A stretch of DNA of 64,000 nucleotides from Auriscalpium vulgare (lineage: Eukaryota > Basidiomycota > Agaricomycetes > Russulales > Auriscalpiaceae): the NCBI GenBank assembly GCA_019915015.1, contig JAHBBC010000016.1:744001-808000 (forward strand), in the 5' to 3' direction. Position numbers and translations under genes: made by a program. This document shows, piece by piece, positions 20,459-33,380 of the stretch; the stretch's first letter is position 1, and every line of letters begins with the position of its first letter. The notes below the pieces were generated by a model that worked only from the letters and a program-made list of their open reading frames with translations, was not told the DNA's origin and made no database searches.

Positions 20459-21043
20459 ATGTCCGACAAGCAGCACTCCCGCTCACGACACTCTACTCTC
20501 GTCGGCAACACAGTTCCCTTCCCAGGCGCAGCCCCTAGTCTCAGCCGCCAACTGAGTGATACCTCCGAGTCCCTCGTCGACCTCGGTAGCCTGGGCTACT
20601 CATACCCTACAGCATACTCCCGCCTCACCCGTGACTCGATAATCTATCAGCATCCAAGATCTGGCCGCCACTCCTCTGTGGGATCGGCGTATTCGCAACG
20701 CACGCGGCGGCTCACGCAGCAGCTCAGCCCTGTCGCAGAAGAGAATGAGAGTCGTGGGACCCGATCGCCTACCTCCCTTGTCGCGCCATGGTACCCTTCG
20801 GTGATTATGCCTGTGAACGCCGACGATCCATTCGCGGAAGACATCACATTTGCAATGATGATGATGATGCCCTCGCCGCGAGTTGAGATGCGGAGAAGTG
20901 CTGCGAAGAAGAGGAGGGCAGAGCAATCAAAGGTGCGAGCGACATACCACAGCGCAAAGCGCGCTGCGGGGGCAACAAAGCGTGTTGTCGCCTCTGTCGG
21001 GCGAACCATCTTCTGTCCTCCTTGGCAATGGGCCAAGCCCTAG
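20459..21043 (+). CDS. Ser-rich basic protein of unknown function, 194 residues
   Basis: Single-exon reading frame starting MSDKQHSRSRHSTLVGNTV. Ser/Arg-rich stretches (SLSRQLSDTSESLVDLGSLG) suggest a disordered phosphoprotein. A run of five Met (TFAMMMMMPSP) follows. The C-terminal third is strongly basic and Ala/Lys/Arg-rich (RRSAAKKRRAEQSKVRATYH), like a nuclear localisation or nucleic-acid-binding tail. I do not recognise a family. The start context and absence of rival frames favour a real gene, but the evidence is composition only. Confidence 0.5.
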   Translation: MSDKQHSRSRHSTLVGNTVPFPGAAPSLSRQLSDTSESLVDLGSLGYSYPTAYSRLTRDSIIYQHPRSGRHSSVGSAYSQRTRRLTQQLSPVAEENESRGTRSPTSLVAPWYPSVIMPVNADDPFAEDITFAMMMMMPSPRVEMRRSAAKKRRAEQSKVRATYHSAKRAAGATKRVVASVGRTIFCPPWQWAKP

Positions 21044-21501
21044 ACTGCCTTTCACTGATCATCATATTTCTGGTCAGTAAGTCATCTCGCCAGGTTTCTT
21101 CGCTTGCGAATTCTGACATCCCGACGTTTCCTAGACGCTTTCCTCATACGGACCCTGCGCCATTCCGCCCCCGCCCTGTTTCCGACGCCTCGCTTTGCAT
21201 GCACGGGCACTGCCACCCCATTCCTTTTAGCCACGGTCCACACATCATACCATCACCTCTCTGTCTCTATCTCTCCCCCATCATGCTCTGATCCACGTTG
21301 CATCGTCGCCGTCGAACCTGCAGGCAGCCACGGCACGCCGCAACCGCACCTGGACAAAGTGGAGGTCACGTGGATGCTTTGACCGCGTTCCGTCCACACT
21401 CAAAAGCACTGTTCACGTTCCCCCCATTATCCTCCCATCTCATTGTAGCACACGGCCAAGTCACAAACAGGCGCAAGCAGTCACCCGAGCAATTAATAAC
21501 C

Positions 21502-23321
21502 ATGCCTCCGACAAGACGCCAGTTTCATCCTCTCCCTACGTCTCGATCGTCTCAGCAAACTCCACCCATGGGGATCAAGAACTACTTCGCCCGCTCCACC
21601 TCAGCTACTGCAAAGCGTCACAGCGCAATTGACTCCTCGTCCAAGAAGGAGATTCAAAGCAATGCTGTGCGCCAGCCGCTCACGCAGCTGAACAACCGTT
21701 CCGCCATCCATGTCGCTCCACAGTCCCCGAGCACGCCTCTTTCGACGCATCGCTCGCCGCAACGTGATGCCGGTCGCGTGCCGGGGAACTCCATTCCGAC
21801 CACACCAAAGTCCGTATCCGCCCGCTACGTCTCCCCCAAGGGTTCCGCTACCATCGCAACGAGACGGTCCATCGGAAGGCCGGTCGACCTGTCCCCCAGG
21901 AAGTCATTGATCGCGTCCCCCGCCCCCTCCATCCGCACCCCCACATCTGCAAAGACCAATTTGTCTGCGAGGACCGATCCGGGGCCCTTTTACTTCTTGG
22001 AGCGCGTCAATGAAGGTAGTTTCGGCAGTGCATGGGCTGCCCGCGATGCGGCCACTGGACGCGTCCTGTGCCTCAAAGTGACTCCAAAAAACCTAATCAA
22101 AAGAAACGATGGACACCGGAACGCTATCATGCGTGAGATTGAGGCGTACCAGCGGATCTCGGTCTGTGGGGAGTCGCCGCATGTTATGCAGCTGCACGCA
22201 GTATTCCAGGATGACCTTGATATTTTCTTCGCCATGGTGCGTCAATCTCGAATGAATCTTCTTCAGTGTTCTGATTCGTTTCCGCGATATAGGATCTCAT
22301 GGACGGGGATTTATGGAGCAGCATTCCGTTGAACTCTGGCCATCCTGTCCCTCTCGTCAGGAAGTGGATGGCTCAAGTGGTGCGTTTGAGAGCGGCGACC
22401 TGTTTGGCGCTATCTGACAATGATCACAGGCGACTGGGCTTAACGCCCTTCACAACATGGGCATCATTCACCGCGACGTAAAGCCCGAGAATATCCTGCT
22501 CTCTCCAGCTGGCGACGCCCGCATCTCCGACCTCGGCTCGGCATTCACCCATCGTGACTCGCGACTCGTTCCTGGCGAGACCTACACGAACGATCTCATT
22601 TTTACTCCGGGCTATGCCGCTCCCGAAATCGTTGGTGCCGAAGACTATGGCGAGAGTTGGGCTGCACCGCCAGGCGATCATGTGTGGACGATGTATGGCA
22701 TTTCGGTGGATTGGTGGGCGTTGGGATGTGTCTTCTTCATGCTCACCCATGGATTCATGCTGTTCCCGGAGAAGAAGGACATGGCGGCCTATGTCCGCTG
22801 GTATGATCGGAGGCGAGGACAGGACTGGTTGCTTGACAGGACTTTAGAGGTCATGCCGGAGTCTGAGCATCGAGTCCTCTACGGAGTACGTTCCTGCGCT
22901 CTAGTGGTGATAATGACGACGAACTAACGGCCAATCTTCCGTAGCTCCTAAGGGTTACCCCGTCCAGTCGCTTCACCTTTGAGGCGCTCCAAGCTGAGCC
23001 TTACTTTCGACTCCAGAGGTGCGTCCCATCCGTCAGCATGCGTCGGATAGCTAACTAATAGCTGCCTCTAGCGGTGGAACTGAGTTCATGGCACTCGAGC
23101 AGCGTGCGCACTCTGTCGTCCAGTCTCTATACCGCCCCGAACGCCCGCGATACAAGCTCATGGATACCTCGACGAAGCAGCCGTACGATCTAATCAAGAC
23201 GACTGACGACGCAGCAAAGGGAAACTCTGCCGATTGGGTGTTTTATAAATGGTTTGCCTGGCACAACCGACAAGGAATGTGGAACGACTGGCAAGGGGAG
23301 AAGCGTTGGTGGGCATTCTGA
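21502..23321 (+). CDS. AGC-like serine/threonine protein kinase with DLG in place of DFG
   Basis: A disordered Ser/Thr/Pro-rich N-terminus of about 160 residues precedes a kinase domain spread over several exons. The glycine loop is RVNEGSFGSAWAARD and the beta-3 lysine is in LCLKVTPK. The catalytic loop is IIHRDVKPENILL. The metal-binding motif reads SDLGSA, so Phe of DFG is Leu. The APE motif is GYAAPEIVG, and the F-helix Asp is in ISVDWWALGCVFFML. After an intron, the end of the catalytic domain (LLRVTPSSRFTFEALQAEPY) and a short C-terminal tail (FYKWFAWHNRQGMWNDWQ) follow. Key catalytic residues are present, so it is probably active. It resembles expanded AGC-like kinases of Agaricomycetes and the substrate is unknown. 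The start was set at MPPTRRQFHPL. MGIKNYF at 21571 is an alternative. Confidence 0.8.
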
Positions 23322-26300
23322 ACCTGTGCGCCTCTTTGGTGGCTCATCTTGCCGTCCGCTTGTATGGGAGGTTTTTATCGCTGTTATCGGTCTAGTTTTT
23401 TTTTTTTCAATCGCTCTTTTGTCTGTACTCATCCACTGTCCTTGTTATCCGTTTTCTGTTGATTCGTGTGGTCAGGGAAGGGGGATCCCACCACAGTAGC
23501 TCATGCTGTAGACCGTTTGCTTGTGTACTGGGCCGGAGGAGCTCCGAGCCATCACTGTACAATACGTAGGTTTGTACCGGGGCTAGTCTTGCCCGGGGTG
23601 ATTCCGAAGTAGTTTCAGGCTACTGCGCACCTCTCCGGGCTGAATTATTTGCATATCCTTTGTCAGATATACCCTGACACGCACCACGAAAACGTGGCCG
23701 AGATGACGGCGAAAAATGATGCTCTGCAGAACCCATCCCAGAGATGGCAAATTCGGATGCCGTGCTTCCCAGAGTGGTGTCGCACACAGCCCGCGGAGAT
23801 CTGAAAAATTAACGGTCATGGGGGACGACTTACGGATGCCGATAGGCCTCAGTTCGCCCCAGGACCGGATTGCGGACAGTGGCGACTGGGTCCGCAGTCT
23901 ACTCCCGGGAGAAACACAATTACAAGGACCGGTGGAACCGAGACGAAAAGGTGAGAATGGAGCCAGCCTCTGGACCACCCGCCAAACGCACCGGAGCGTG
24001 AATTTGGAAGACGCGTGCTGCCTTCTACTATCGAACACTGATTGTGTCGCCATATGCGGTTTTGTCTAAAGCAATGGTCACTGGTCCAGTTTACCTGTGA
24101 ATGACCTTCGAGGGCGGACATGGCCGGATTACAATCACCCCTCGCTCTTCGGTCCCAACGCCGTCATTCAATGGGTATACTGAGAATTAGTTATAGGGGA
24201 GGAGTGTGATATCAGTGTGATATCTCGAATGTGTGTGAAGATGAGTACACGGAGAGCAGTGGCGATCCATGGCATCCGTTAGTATTGAGCGTATCTTCCA
24301 CACCCACGGCCACAAGCTTCAAGACCATTCCGGGGATCCCAGGCACTGGCATGTCGTGTGCAGCATGTTATGCTGCGTCCGATGACGCAAGGTTTGAAGC
24401 GATTCGTGTCCACAACTTTAGGAAGGAACACAACGGTCGGAGACGACTTGCATAGTGACCGTAGATCGCACTCTGCAGCACTAAGAATTCTTGACGACGT
24501 CTTGGGAGAAACAGACGTCTAGGTCAAGCAGAAATCACTCCAGGATAGTCTGGGACAAAGGAGTACATAGAGGGGAAACCGACCTACTAGTAAGAGCGGG
24601 AGCCTGAGACGATAGCCAAAACGCAGGGCAATTAACTAGTAAGCGTGCTAGGGTACAGTGGGTCGGAGAGCCGTCAAGACAAGCTGTAGGATATAGACTA
24701 GATATATAAATGGGGCGATGTTGAAACAACGCGCGCACATGCCACATCGAGTTACATGAGCAAGCTCACTTCGTGTCTTGTTCAAAGCGTCAATGACAAC
24801 GCGTCTTCTGATCTGGTTATGATGAGCTATCACGATATTGCCACGCACCAGGTTGCGAAGCCATCCATCACTCCTCCGTGAGCGTCCCACTAGGTGCCTT
24901 GTAAGTAGTAGGCAATTTTTGCGCGTGACCTTGGAAAATCGTTGTCGTGACTCGCGAGTGGCCCGACGTTCTCGCGTACAATTTGGATTGGTCTTGGCTT
25001 CACGTTCTGCCTAGGCTATCCGCAGGCAGGAGGGATGTTGAACAGAACATAGGCTTAGTACCGGCCGCTGACCGCCGCCGCCAGCCTGCCGACGACTCGG
25101 CAAGTTCCGAGGGTTACGACAAGAGTATGACATATCACCAATATGTTTTTGAGCGATGCTCCTTACCTCGTTCAATACGACGAGAAGAACCAAATGGCGA
25201 AAGGGACAACGCTACCACAGAAATCGACTTGGCTCGAGCGTGTCTGAAGCTGAAGGCACATAACAAAATGCTCGCACTACAGAGTCACGTATCCCGCGAT
25301 GACTGTGCCCCAGTGCCCATAATTCGCAAGTTCCAGATTACCTGTCTGTAGCTGTGTACTGACTCGCTCAAGAGCCATATGCTGTGCCACCGCCCGCCCT
25401 CCTTTCGTCGCCGCGGCAATTTTATCCCATCCCGGCGCAAACATCAATGCAACGTGGCCGGGAGCGCACCGCTCGTCCACCACGCCCCCCACCACGCTGC
25501 AGCCGGCACTGCACGGCTTCCGCCCGGCGTCCCCCCGCACAGCAAACACGAAATCCGCGCATGTCACCTGCGGATGGAACTTACGCGACGAGCTCCCACA
25601 CCAGCCGCAATCAAACCCACCGCAGAACTGAAATGGAAGGCTGAAGCGGGCATATGCATGTAAGCAGAACAAATAACGGGCTGCGATGGGAGCACTTACG
25701 CTCTAGTGGCACTCGGCTGACCGATCGCACGATATGTCGATAGATGCGATGCGATAAGTGCTCACCGGGGAGTCATGACATTCTGCGCCGGGTCTTTCTT
25801 GGAGTCCTGTCTGAGACCCGCTCCTGACGTTAAGCACCACCGGGGGGAGAAAGATGCGCAGCGGACGTGCGATCATTCATATTCAGGGATGAGGGTACGT
25901 GGGCTCGTAGCACAGCAAACGCGTATGTCTTGTCGCACCGGAGGGCACGCGACCTCACAGTTTGAAAACCTCCGAAAAGAACAAACAAAAGACATACCTC
26001 GCATCGGGCTATCCGATAAAGCCAAGGCACCATAGCCGAACGAGCAGCGACGGAGCAAGAGGAGAGGACGTACGGCGCCGAGGAGTCCCTGGATCGGGGT
26101 GGGCGTCCAGGCATGCTGCTTCGCGCGGAAGGAGGAGACGGCTCGGCTGCCGTCCAAACCTGGAAGAGGAAGAGAGGTTACACTTACGGCCGCAAGTTCT
26201 CCAAGGGGTATAGATATTGGGCGAAGTCACCTGCAGCCGCAGAAAACAGAAACAGAACAAAGGTCGCTCGTATGCGGCCCACAATGAACGAAGCGCCATA

Positions 26301-29300
26301 TGGCTTCGCAGCGCACGCCCATCGGATCACGATTGTGACACTTATCCTGCATCATACTGTGCTGCGACTAGGCGGTCGACAACGCAACGGTGCTGATCGT
26401 CAGGTCTGTCGTGGACGCGCGCTGAACCGACGCCGCCTCGATCGCAATGACACGGAGGCATCGCCGCTCCAGGTACATATCTGCGCGCCCGAGATATTGC
26501 CCACCCAGCTAGGGATAGCGTTGCGCCACGCGCACGGGCCCGGAAGAATTTTTGGTTCCGCAGAGCTGCGATCAGATAGCGCTCCGGAGCAGCAAATGTA
26601 CCCCCGCTTTGCTCCTGGCGCGGTGCTCGTCTCGTCCATGCAAACGCCAACCAACGCTGCGCACCCAAAGCTCGGGCTCGCCGGCCATGTCACCCGCCTC
26701 TGGTGCGGATGTAGAACTCCTCCCAGCCCCATTCCAGAAGCGCGCGAAGACCACTGAGGCATGGAGTCACGAAGCCTAATGCAGTTCTCCGGAATCGAAG
26801 AGAATCGCACACACAAAAGCATATGTTTTACCTGCTGTTCTGTATCTGGCGTCCTCGCTAACGTGAAATGCAGGCTGAGAATGGACTGCGGATCCCCATC
26901 GACGACCTATTAATTAATGTGTCAGTGGCGGAATGTGTCGAATATGGGCGCGATCGTACTGGGCATATGTATGAAGCGCTGAGGTCCTTCGCAGGTGATT
27001 GGGCGGCGCAGGCACCCCAGCCGTGGCAATCATCCACATCCCCAGCGGTTACTTATAGCACCAACGCAAACTCTAAACTTGTCGTTGCCCGCAGAAGACA
27101 TCGAAAGAACTTGTTGGCATGCGTGAGAGACGCGCATGCGTTGCGTCGCGAGATGAAAGTTCTAGGCGCACGGAGGCCGCGCGCGCTGTTGCAGAAAGCA
27201 ACTGAACGTACGTGAAGGAGCGGACGAGGACGCACGCGGGCAAAATGAACACGGGCATGGCACAGATCACGCTTGGCGTGGAAAGTTTGCTGATGGTCCA
27301 GTCCAGAGCGAGCACATTGTCCGAGGCAGCCGAAGTGAGCGCGGTAACTGTCCGCAGAGCAAGGGAGGCCGTCGATCGACCTATAAGGCGAATGCGGGGA
27401 AGTGGCGCGCCGCACCAGCGCGACGATGCCAGCATTCCTAAAAGCTGCGCAGGACTAAGCAGCTAGATAGCATCGGGAACGCGCCTCGTGCTCGCACGTT
27501 GCGCGCGCCAACTTCACAAAGCGCGATGACGGCACCGTCACGCCAGCTTCGGAAGTTGCGCGGACGTGCGCGCTTCAGCGGTGTCCGAGTGCCGAGAATC
27601 CACAAGCAGCGACCGCGACCGTAAGTGTGTGATGCATGCATCGTGAAACGTTCCCGCGCAGCGCGGGCGACGACGGGAGAAGCGAGCCGAAATGAGTGAT
27701 TATCTTCATGAACGTATGCACGACGTGCTTCACTGAGCGCGCACTGATGCGAGGTTGCTATCGTGTGTCGCGAATCTTTGCCCTACACAATGAATGGAGA
27801 CCTATAACCAGAAAAGACATTGCATCGCTGTCAGCGACGTGCGCAAGATCAAAGGCGAGTGAATGCAGAAGTACGTACGGAACAGTGCCTGTGCGGCGTC
27901 GAACGCGGGGACACGAGCTGCAGCCTGAGAGTCTGCGCGAGCGCTGCCGGCACTGAGTCCGAGTCTTCTCATAGACCAAGCAATCAAACTGGCTGCCTGC
28001 AAACCTTGAGCTTGATCCCCGGATGCACTGTGCAAAATACAACATGCGGGACGCGGGCAGGCACACATCGATATCTGCGTCAGGCCCAAGGTGGCCAATG
28101 TTGAGACTCAGAGTGTCGGGTAGTAGACCTACTAGCATGATCGATGGACGGGTCCGAAGGCCCGATGGGCCGAAAGACGGCACCGCACCTATTGCATGAC
28201 ATGGAAACAAAGTGTCCCGAACACGTCGGGGAGCGAGGAACAAGGCGGGATATCTCCGACTCGAGATTAGCAGACCGCGTAATATGCATCGAAGCAGCGA
28301 GAGCTGCGAGGGCAGTATGAAGTCAGGAACGATGCTGACGATGTGATGTGATGATGAATGCGCACACTCGGTCGGTGGGGTCTTCCGTCCTAGTATGTTT
28401 CAGTTAAACCCTAGGAAGGCCACTACAGCCTGCGTCCATATGAATTCGCGCAAGGACAAGAACACGTATTCACTCACCTGCGCCAAGGGACCGCGCGCGC
28501 TGCCTCCGCAACGGGCGGCGAGGCCCGGGGATCCGTGGCCACCCTGCGCAGCCTTCAGGTATCAGTGTAGGTGGCACAAGTGGCGGATGGTCGCGTGGGC
28601 GCGGGCCCGCTGCTGGAACGCGAGGCAACTTATACAGGGCCCGCGCGGCGGTGTCTCCATACCACGCTCATGGGACATGACAAGCGAGACAAAAGATATT
28701 GTCAGATGGGGAGGTTCAAAAAGGGAATTCGATCAGTTGCCGAGATATCTCAGCTCGCCACTTGCAGCCTCTTCCGGGAGTAGGGCTTCTGGAGGGACTT
28801 GACGCAATGACAGATAACCGGAAGCGGCAAGCTTATGCGACGCGAATGTCGGGTCGTCGGGTCGCGGTGGACAGCGCCGGTGAGATTTGGAGGGCGGGAG
28901 GAAGTGATTGCGAGGGAATGAGGCAAGAGGGAAAACATAACGCCGGAGCTGTGCAGTGGCGGGAGTGGATTGCAGCGGGGTGGCGGGGAGCGGCGCAAGT
29001 GAGTGCGGTCGGCGGGGAGCGGTGTCTTGTGCAAAGTCTAAAAAAGCAATTAACGGGATGGGACTAGCGCGGGTTGCGTAACGCGGGCCCTAGTTACGGG
29101 CTGGTCGAGGACGGGGAGGGGACGGAGGACAGACGGGTGGGCGGGGCGCACGGGCGGGGATCCGGACGGGGCGAGGATAGCGGGGACCACGAAGTGGACT
29201 GGGGAGTGCGGGGCGGGGACGGAGGGATATGTGAGTGGCGGCGGATCGGGGGTGGGGATCTGCAGGCGGAGGACCAGGGGGACGGCCCCGACAAACAGCG

Positions 29301-29397
29301 GACAACAGCCTCATAAGAAAATGAGCCAACGCAGCCGCGCCAGCCTTGAATATCCGTCTCGAATGCATCGTCCGCGTCCGCCGCCCGTCCCCCCGCC
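23322..29397. other. About 6 kb without a resolvable gene
   Basis: Only short, motif-free open frames occur on both strands. On the minus strand between 25.3 and 28.5 kb several frames look coding-like, for example a hydrophobic run CAMPVFILPACVLV near 27.2 kb and short exon-like blocks near 26.1-26.3 kb. I could not chain these into one protein, so a decayed or very intron-rich gene is possible. From 28.7 to 29.3 kb the + strand is very purine-rich, upstream of the gene at 29398. No transposase, reverse transcriptase or tRNA was seen. Confidence 0.4.
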
Positions 29398-32300
29398 ATG
29401 ACATCCCACCCCAGCGCAACCCGCCGCTTCCGCACAAAGACCTCAGAGCTCGGCGACCTCCTCCGCAGACGCGACCACCCCGCACCCGCACCCGCCCCCG
29501 CCCCCGCCCCCGCACTCCCACCCGCACCCGCCCCGCACGACCCAGACGTCCCCGACACGCCCAAGCCCAGACGCAGGCTCCCGTTCCTCGGTCTCAAGCG
29601 CAAGTCCAACGTCGTCTCGGATGAACCGCGTCCCTCCACCTCCACCGCCGCCTCCACCGTCCCCGTCCACTCCCTCGACGCGTGCGTATTCTCTCCTCCC
29701 GTCACGTTCATCCCTCACCCGCCCCCACAGACGCCCGTCCATCCCGCCCCACGCCCCGCTCTCCCCTCTGCCCCATTTCTCCTCCTCCCCGTCCCCGCAG
29801 TCCACGTCCCCCACCGCCCTCAAACCGACGCGCTCAACAACCCCCACCGCCCACTCCCCGACGCGTCCCGCTGCGCGTCATTCCCGAACGCCCACTCCGC
29901 CGTCATACCGCGCATCTTCTTCTTCAGATCGTGGTCGTCCTACCATCACTGTCACCATTCAGTCCGCTGCCGATGAGGACGTCAATCTCTATATGACACC
30001 CCGAATGGTGCCGTTACCCCCGGGCAAGCCAGCGCCTACCACAGCTCTGCCGTCACCTCCCCCGGAAGCCGACGACGCGTCTGAGCCCCCGACGAGCCCC
30101 CGAGTCGCTGCCTTCGCGACCTCGGGCCAGCCACGCGATGCGTCATCCTCTGCGTCCACGTCGCAGCGCCAGACCGCGTCCGCATATCCGCCCGCCTCCA
30201 GTGTCCCCCGCCGTCGCGTCACGTCGCGAGGGCCCGTCGCGTCCGATTACACGTCGGGTTCGGGCTCCGAGGGTCCTGGGATCGGCCTGGGGCTCCGGCT
30301 ACGGAAAGCATACGCGAACAGCGGGGTGGGCAGCGGCAGTGGGAGCGACTCTGGCACGAGCGTGAGGAAGGGCATCCTGCGCTCTGGGAGCACGCTGCGC
30401 TCCGCGTTGCATGGAAGCGCGACGCCTACTGAACCGAGCACAGGCACAGTGGACGGAGCGAGCACCGGCCAGACAAAGAGGAGCTCACCGCCTGGTCTGA
30501 ACACGCCCCCGGGATTAACTGGGGGGCAGAGGAGCTCACCGACGGCACCGACATCGGCTGCAAGCTCATCCAAGTTGCCGTCGCCGCGCAGTGCCGCATT
30601 CTCCTTTTCGCCTAGCAGGTCGCTTGGGCCGGCTCCTCCAGGCGCATTCAAAATGCCCGCCCGTGGGTCTGCTACCTCTGATACAGAGTCCGCGTCGGGA
30701 TCGGACCTGGATAGTTTGAGGACTGGGCGAGGGACCGGAGGGAGTGGATATGGTTCGAGTTCAAGCGCGACATCACCGACCTTGGCCTCGAAACGCCACG
30801 GACATTCCTGGCTCGTCCTGCCCAAAACGCCTTCCCCCGTGTCTCCGCCGCCATCACAGAACCAATTATCGCTCCCCGTACGTACCCACCCTCTAAACTT
30901 GCACCAGGATTCACTGATGCGTCTTACAGATACCGGCGACGCGGGCGCGCTCGGCCTCCGATTCCCGGACTCTCGGCCCGCCACCTGCTATTTCGGCGTC
31001 CTTGTCCGCCACCCTCGGCCGCTCGGCCGCCGCCGTTCCGGCGCGGTCGCCGCGGTCGTCCGCTTCAACGTCGCCGCCTGTCTCGCGCGCGCCCTCTCGC
31101 AGCTCTGGCTCGCCCCCGAGCGACCCTCTACCGCCTGCCCCATCCTCGAGCAGGCCCGTTCTATCCGTTAATGCCACACTGTCGTCAACTCCTCGTAGCA
31201 TTCGCGGCGGGGGTAAGACGCCTGAGCCTGAAGGTCGGTCGAGCGACGAATCGAACTCTTCTTCGCGGACGGTCGCCGTGCCCTCACCCTCTCCATCCGC
31301 GACAACGCCGACGTCGACGAACTCTACCTCGACGACGGACTCCAATGCGACTTCTACTTCGACCGCGACCGCGCCCTCTAGCACAAAATCGATGTCGCCA
31401 TCAGTGACTACCCTTACCATGGCCAGCTCAGCCTCGGGTAGTATAAAGGCGATATCCATGACGAGCTCTAGCTCGGGGAGTGCTCTCAGCTCGTCCCGGA
31501 CTATGGTGTCCTCAGCCTCTTCATCGGGCGGCATGTCCTCGTTGCCGACGATTCCTTCCATGTCCAGCGTCAATGACAAGTTGAGCAAGGACCGCGTTCG
31601 GCAGAAATCATCTCCGCAGGTGCAGACCCACGCGCCGTTCTCCCCTTCCCCGCTCTCCCGCTCGCCGACGCCTGTCTCCCGCGGCTCGTCGACACCTGTG
31701 CCTGTCGCGCGCACCTCCCCCGCGGCATCGCCCACGACATCCACCGCGCCGTCACCTGTGCCAACGCCGCGGCCGACGCCTGCGACGCTGTACGCGCTGC
31801 AGTCTGAGAACGCGGCACTGCGCGCGCAGGTTGAGCAGCTCGAGAAGGCCGCGAAACGGCGCGAGCGCGAGATCCGTGGGCTGCGCTGGCTCGTCGTCAA
31901 CTGGGGCGACAAGGGCGCGGGCGCGTTCAGTGCCATCGCGGAGCAGACTGCGCGCGCAAAGGACGAGCGTGACAAGGGCAAGCTGCGGCACAGCGGCGAG
32001 GCCGACGAGGACGAGGGAGACGACGTGCAAGAGGCCGTGCGCTACCTGCGCGCCGAGTCGGAGTCGGGGTACGGGAGCGCCGCGAGCATGCTCAGCAGCG
32101 CGGTGTCGCGCTCGAGCGCGTACTCAAGCCTGTACGCCGCTGACAGCGTGTCGGACGGCAGCGGCAGTGAACGTGGCGGCGCCGGGCGGTCACGGGCGGA
32201 CTCTATCGATGCGCTGGACACGATCCCCGAAAGCACTTCGGTCGAAGGTGGTGCGGACGCGGACGCTGAGCGGCGGTCGAAGGACGAGCGCCGCGCATCG

Positions 32301-32549
32301 CGTGCGCTGAAGCGCTTGTCGGCGGCCGCGTCGTCGCCGTCGAGCGGCGGAGAGGACGCGCCTGCGACTGCGGCGTATGCGAGCAATCTCTCGCGCGGGC
32401 GTGCGCAGAGCATCGAGCAAGTGATGGACAGGGACCGCGCGCGCCAGGAGAAGGGCATGGACGAGGTTCTCGAGAAGCTGCGCGCCGTCGCTGGCGTCGG
32501 CGTGGGCGGCGAGACGCGCGTCCGCAAAACCAGCCTCGTCGGCCGGTAA
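29398..32549 (+). CDS. Large Ser/Pro-rich protein with a short coiled coil, unknown function
   Basis: Three exons splice to exactly 1,016 codons (introns 29682-29730 and 30878-30929). The N-terminus reads MTSHPSATRRFRTKTSELG and is followed by an Ala-Pro repeat (APAPAPAPAPAL). KPRRRLPFLGLKRKS comes next. The centre is low-complexity Ser/Thr/Pro sequence, with RPTITVTIQSA as an island of order. Near residue 760 lies a predicted coiled coil, TLYALQSENAALRAQVEQLE, continuing into RREREIRGLRWLVVNWG. The C-terminus is Ser/Arg/Asp-rich and ends VRKTSLVGR. The GLRWLVVNWG block after the coil looks conserved-domain-like. I recall similar hypothetical proteins in Agaricomycetes but no function. It is probably a disordered scaffold or phosphoprotein. 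Confidence 0.75.
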
Positions 32550-33380
32550 CGAACTACATGGCTGTGAAGATCATGGACTTTTTTTCCCTTTTTCGCGATG
32601 CTGGCAAGCATTGATGGACTCTGCACTTTGCATCGTGATTCCTCAGCAGGCTGGACCTTTGTCCATTCGTTGGTTGTTTCCCAGCATATCCACCACACAC
32701 TCTCCCCTACCATCCATCCTATTCCCCATTAACCCTCTACCCTCGCTCCTTACCCCGCCATCTCGTCCTGTCATCATCATCTTCGCCAGCGCCACCTTCT
32801 CCAGATATCGAGCTAACCGCACGATGTCGATCCGTCCACCATCCTTTCCTCTTCACCCTCACTGTCTCCTTTCCTCTCGCCACCCGTCCACCACCCTCAT
32901 TCTTTAACTCCTCGACTTACTTCGTTCACTTCTCTGTCCTGAGGATCTCTGTGACTGTCCACGCACATTGTACATCTGTTATCATACCAGCGCATTTCAT
33001 CCATCTACTCATCCATCCCTCGGTTCCCGTTTCACTTCGTCTTTCTCTGCATCATGTCTTACCCTACCTACTCGTGGAATACCCGGAAGTTTTATTTACA
33101 TGCGGACGCGCAGGCGGGAAACCTGACTGGCTTAATGGTTTCAGCGTCCTGGCTGGCCGTTAGTTAACCCGTGAATATATTAATTTGCAGTTTGCAGACG
33201 CGGGCGATACTGAAAGGCGTTGTGTGTCATCGGCGCATGACCAGGCGCATGACTTCATGTTGCCTGCGCAAACGTTGCATGCTTCTAGCGCCAACATGAA
33301 GTGTGGCGTGTCGACGGCTGTGGCCCATTCTTGCCGTGTACGACGCTCACTCACCCCCTCCATTGAACGCCACAACCACG
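32550..33380. other. Intergenic region
   Basis: No gene. The + strand from about 32.69 to 33.05 kb is strikingly C/T-rich with little purine. It lies between two co-oriented genes and probably holds the 3' UTR of the first and the promoter of the BTB gene. Confidence 0.4.

Noticed and set aside
24947..25351. 134-codon plus-strand frame
   Set aside because: No motif, no spliced neighbours and poor start context. Left inside the unresolved 23.3-29.4 kb region.
30247..30984. Long minus-strand open frames opposite the Ser/Pro-rich genes (30247-30984, 30911-31981, 32042-32713)
   Set aside because: These are antisense shadows of Ser/Arg-rich coding sequence. The plus strand has the exact splice continuity.
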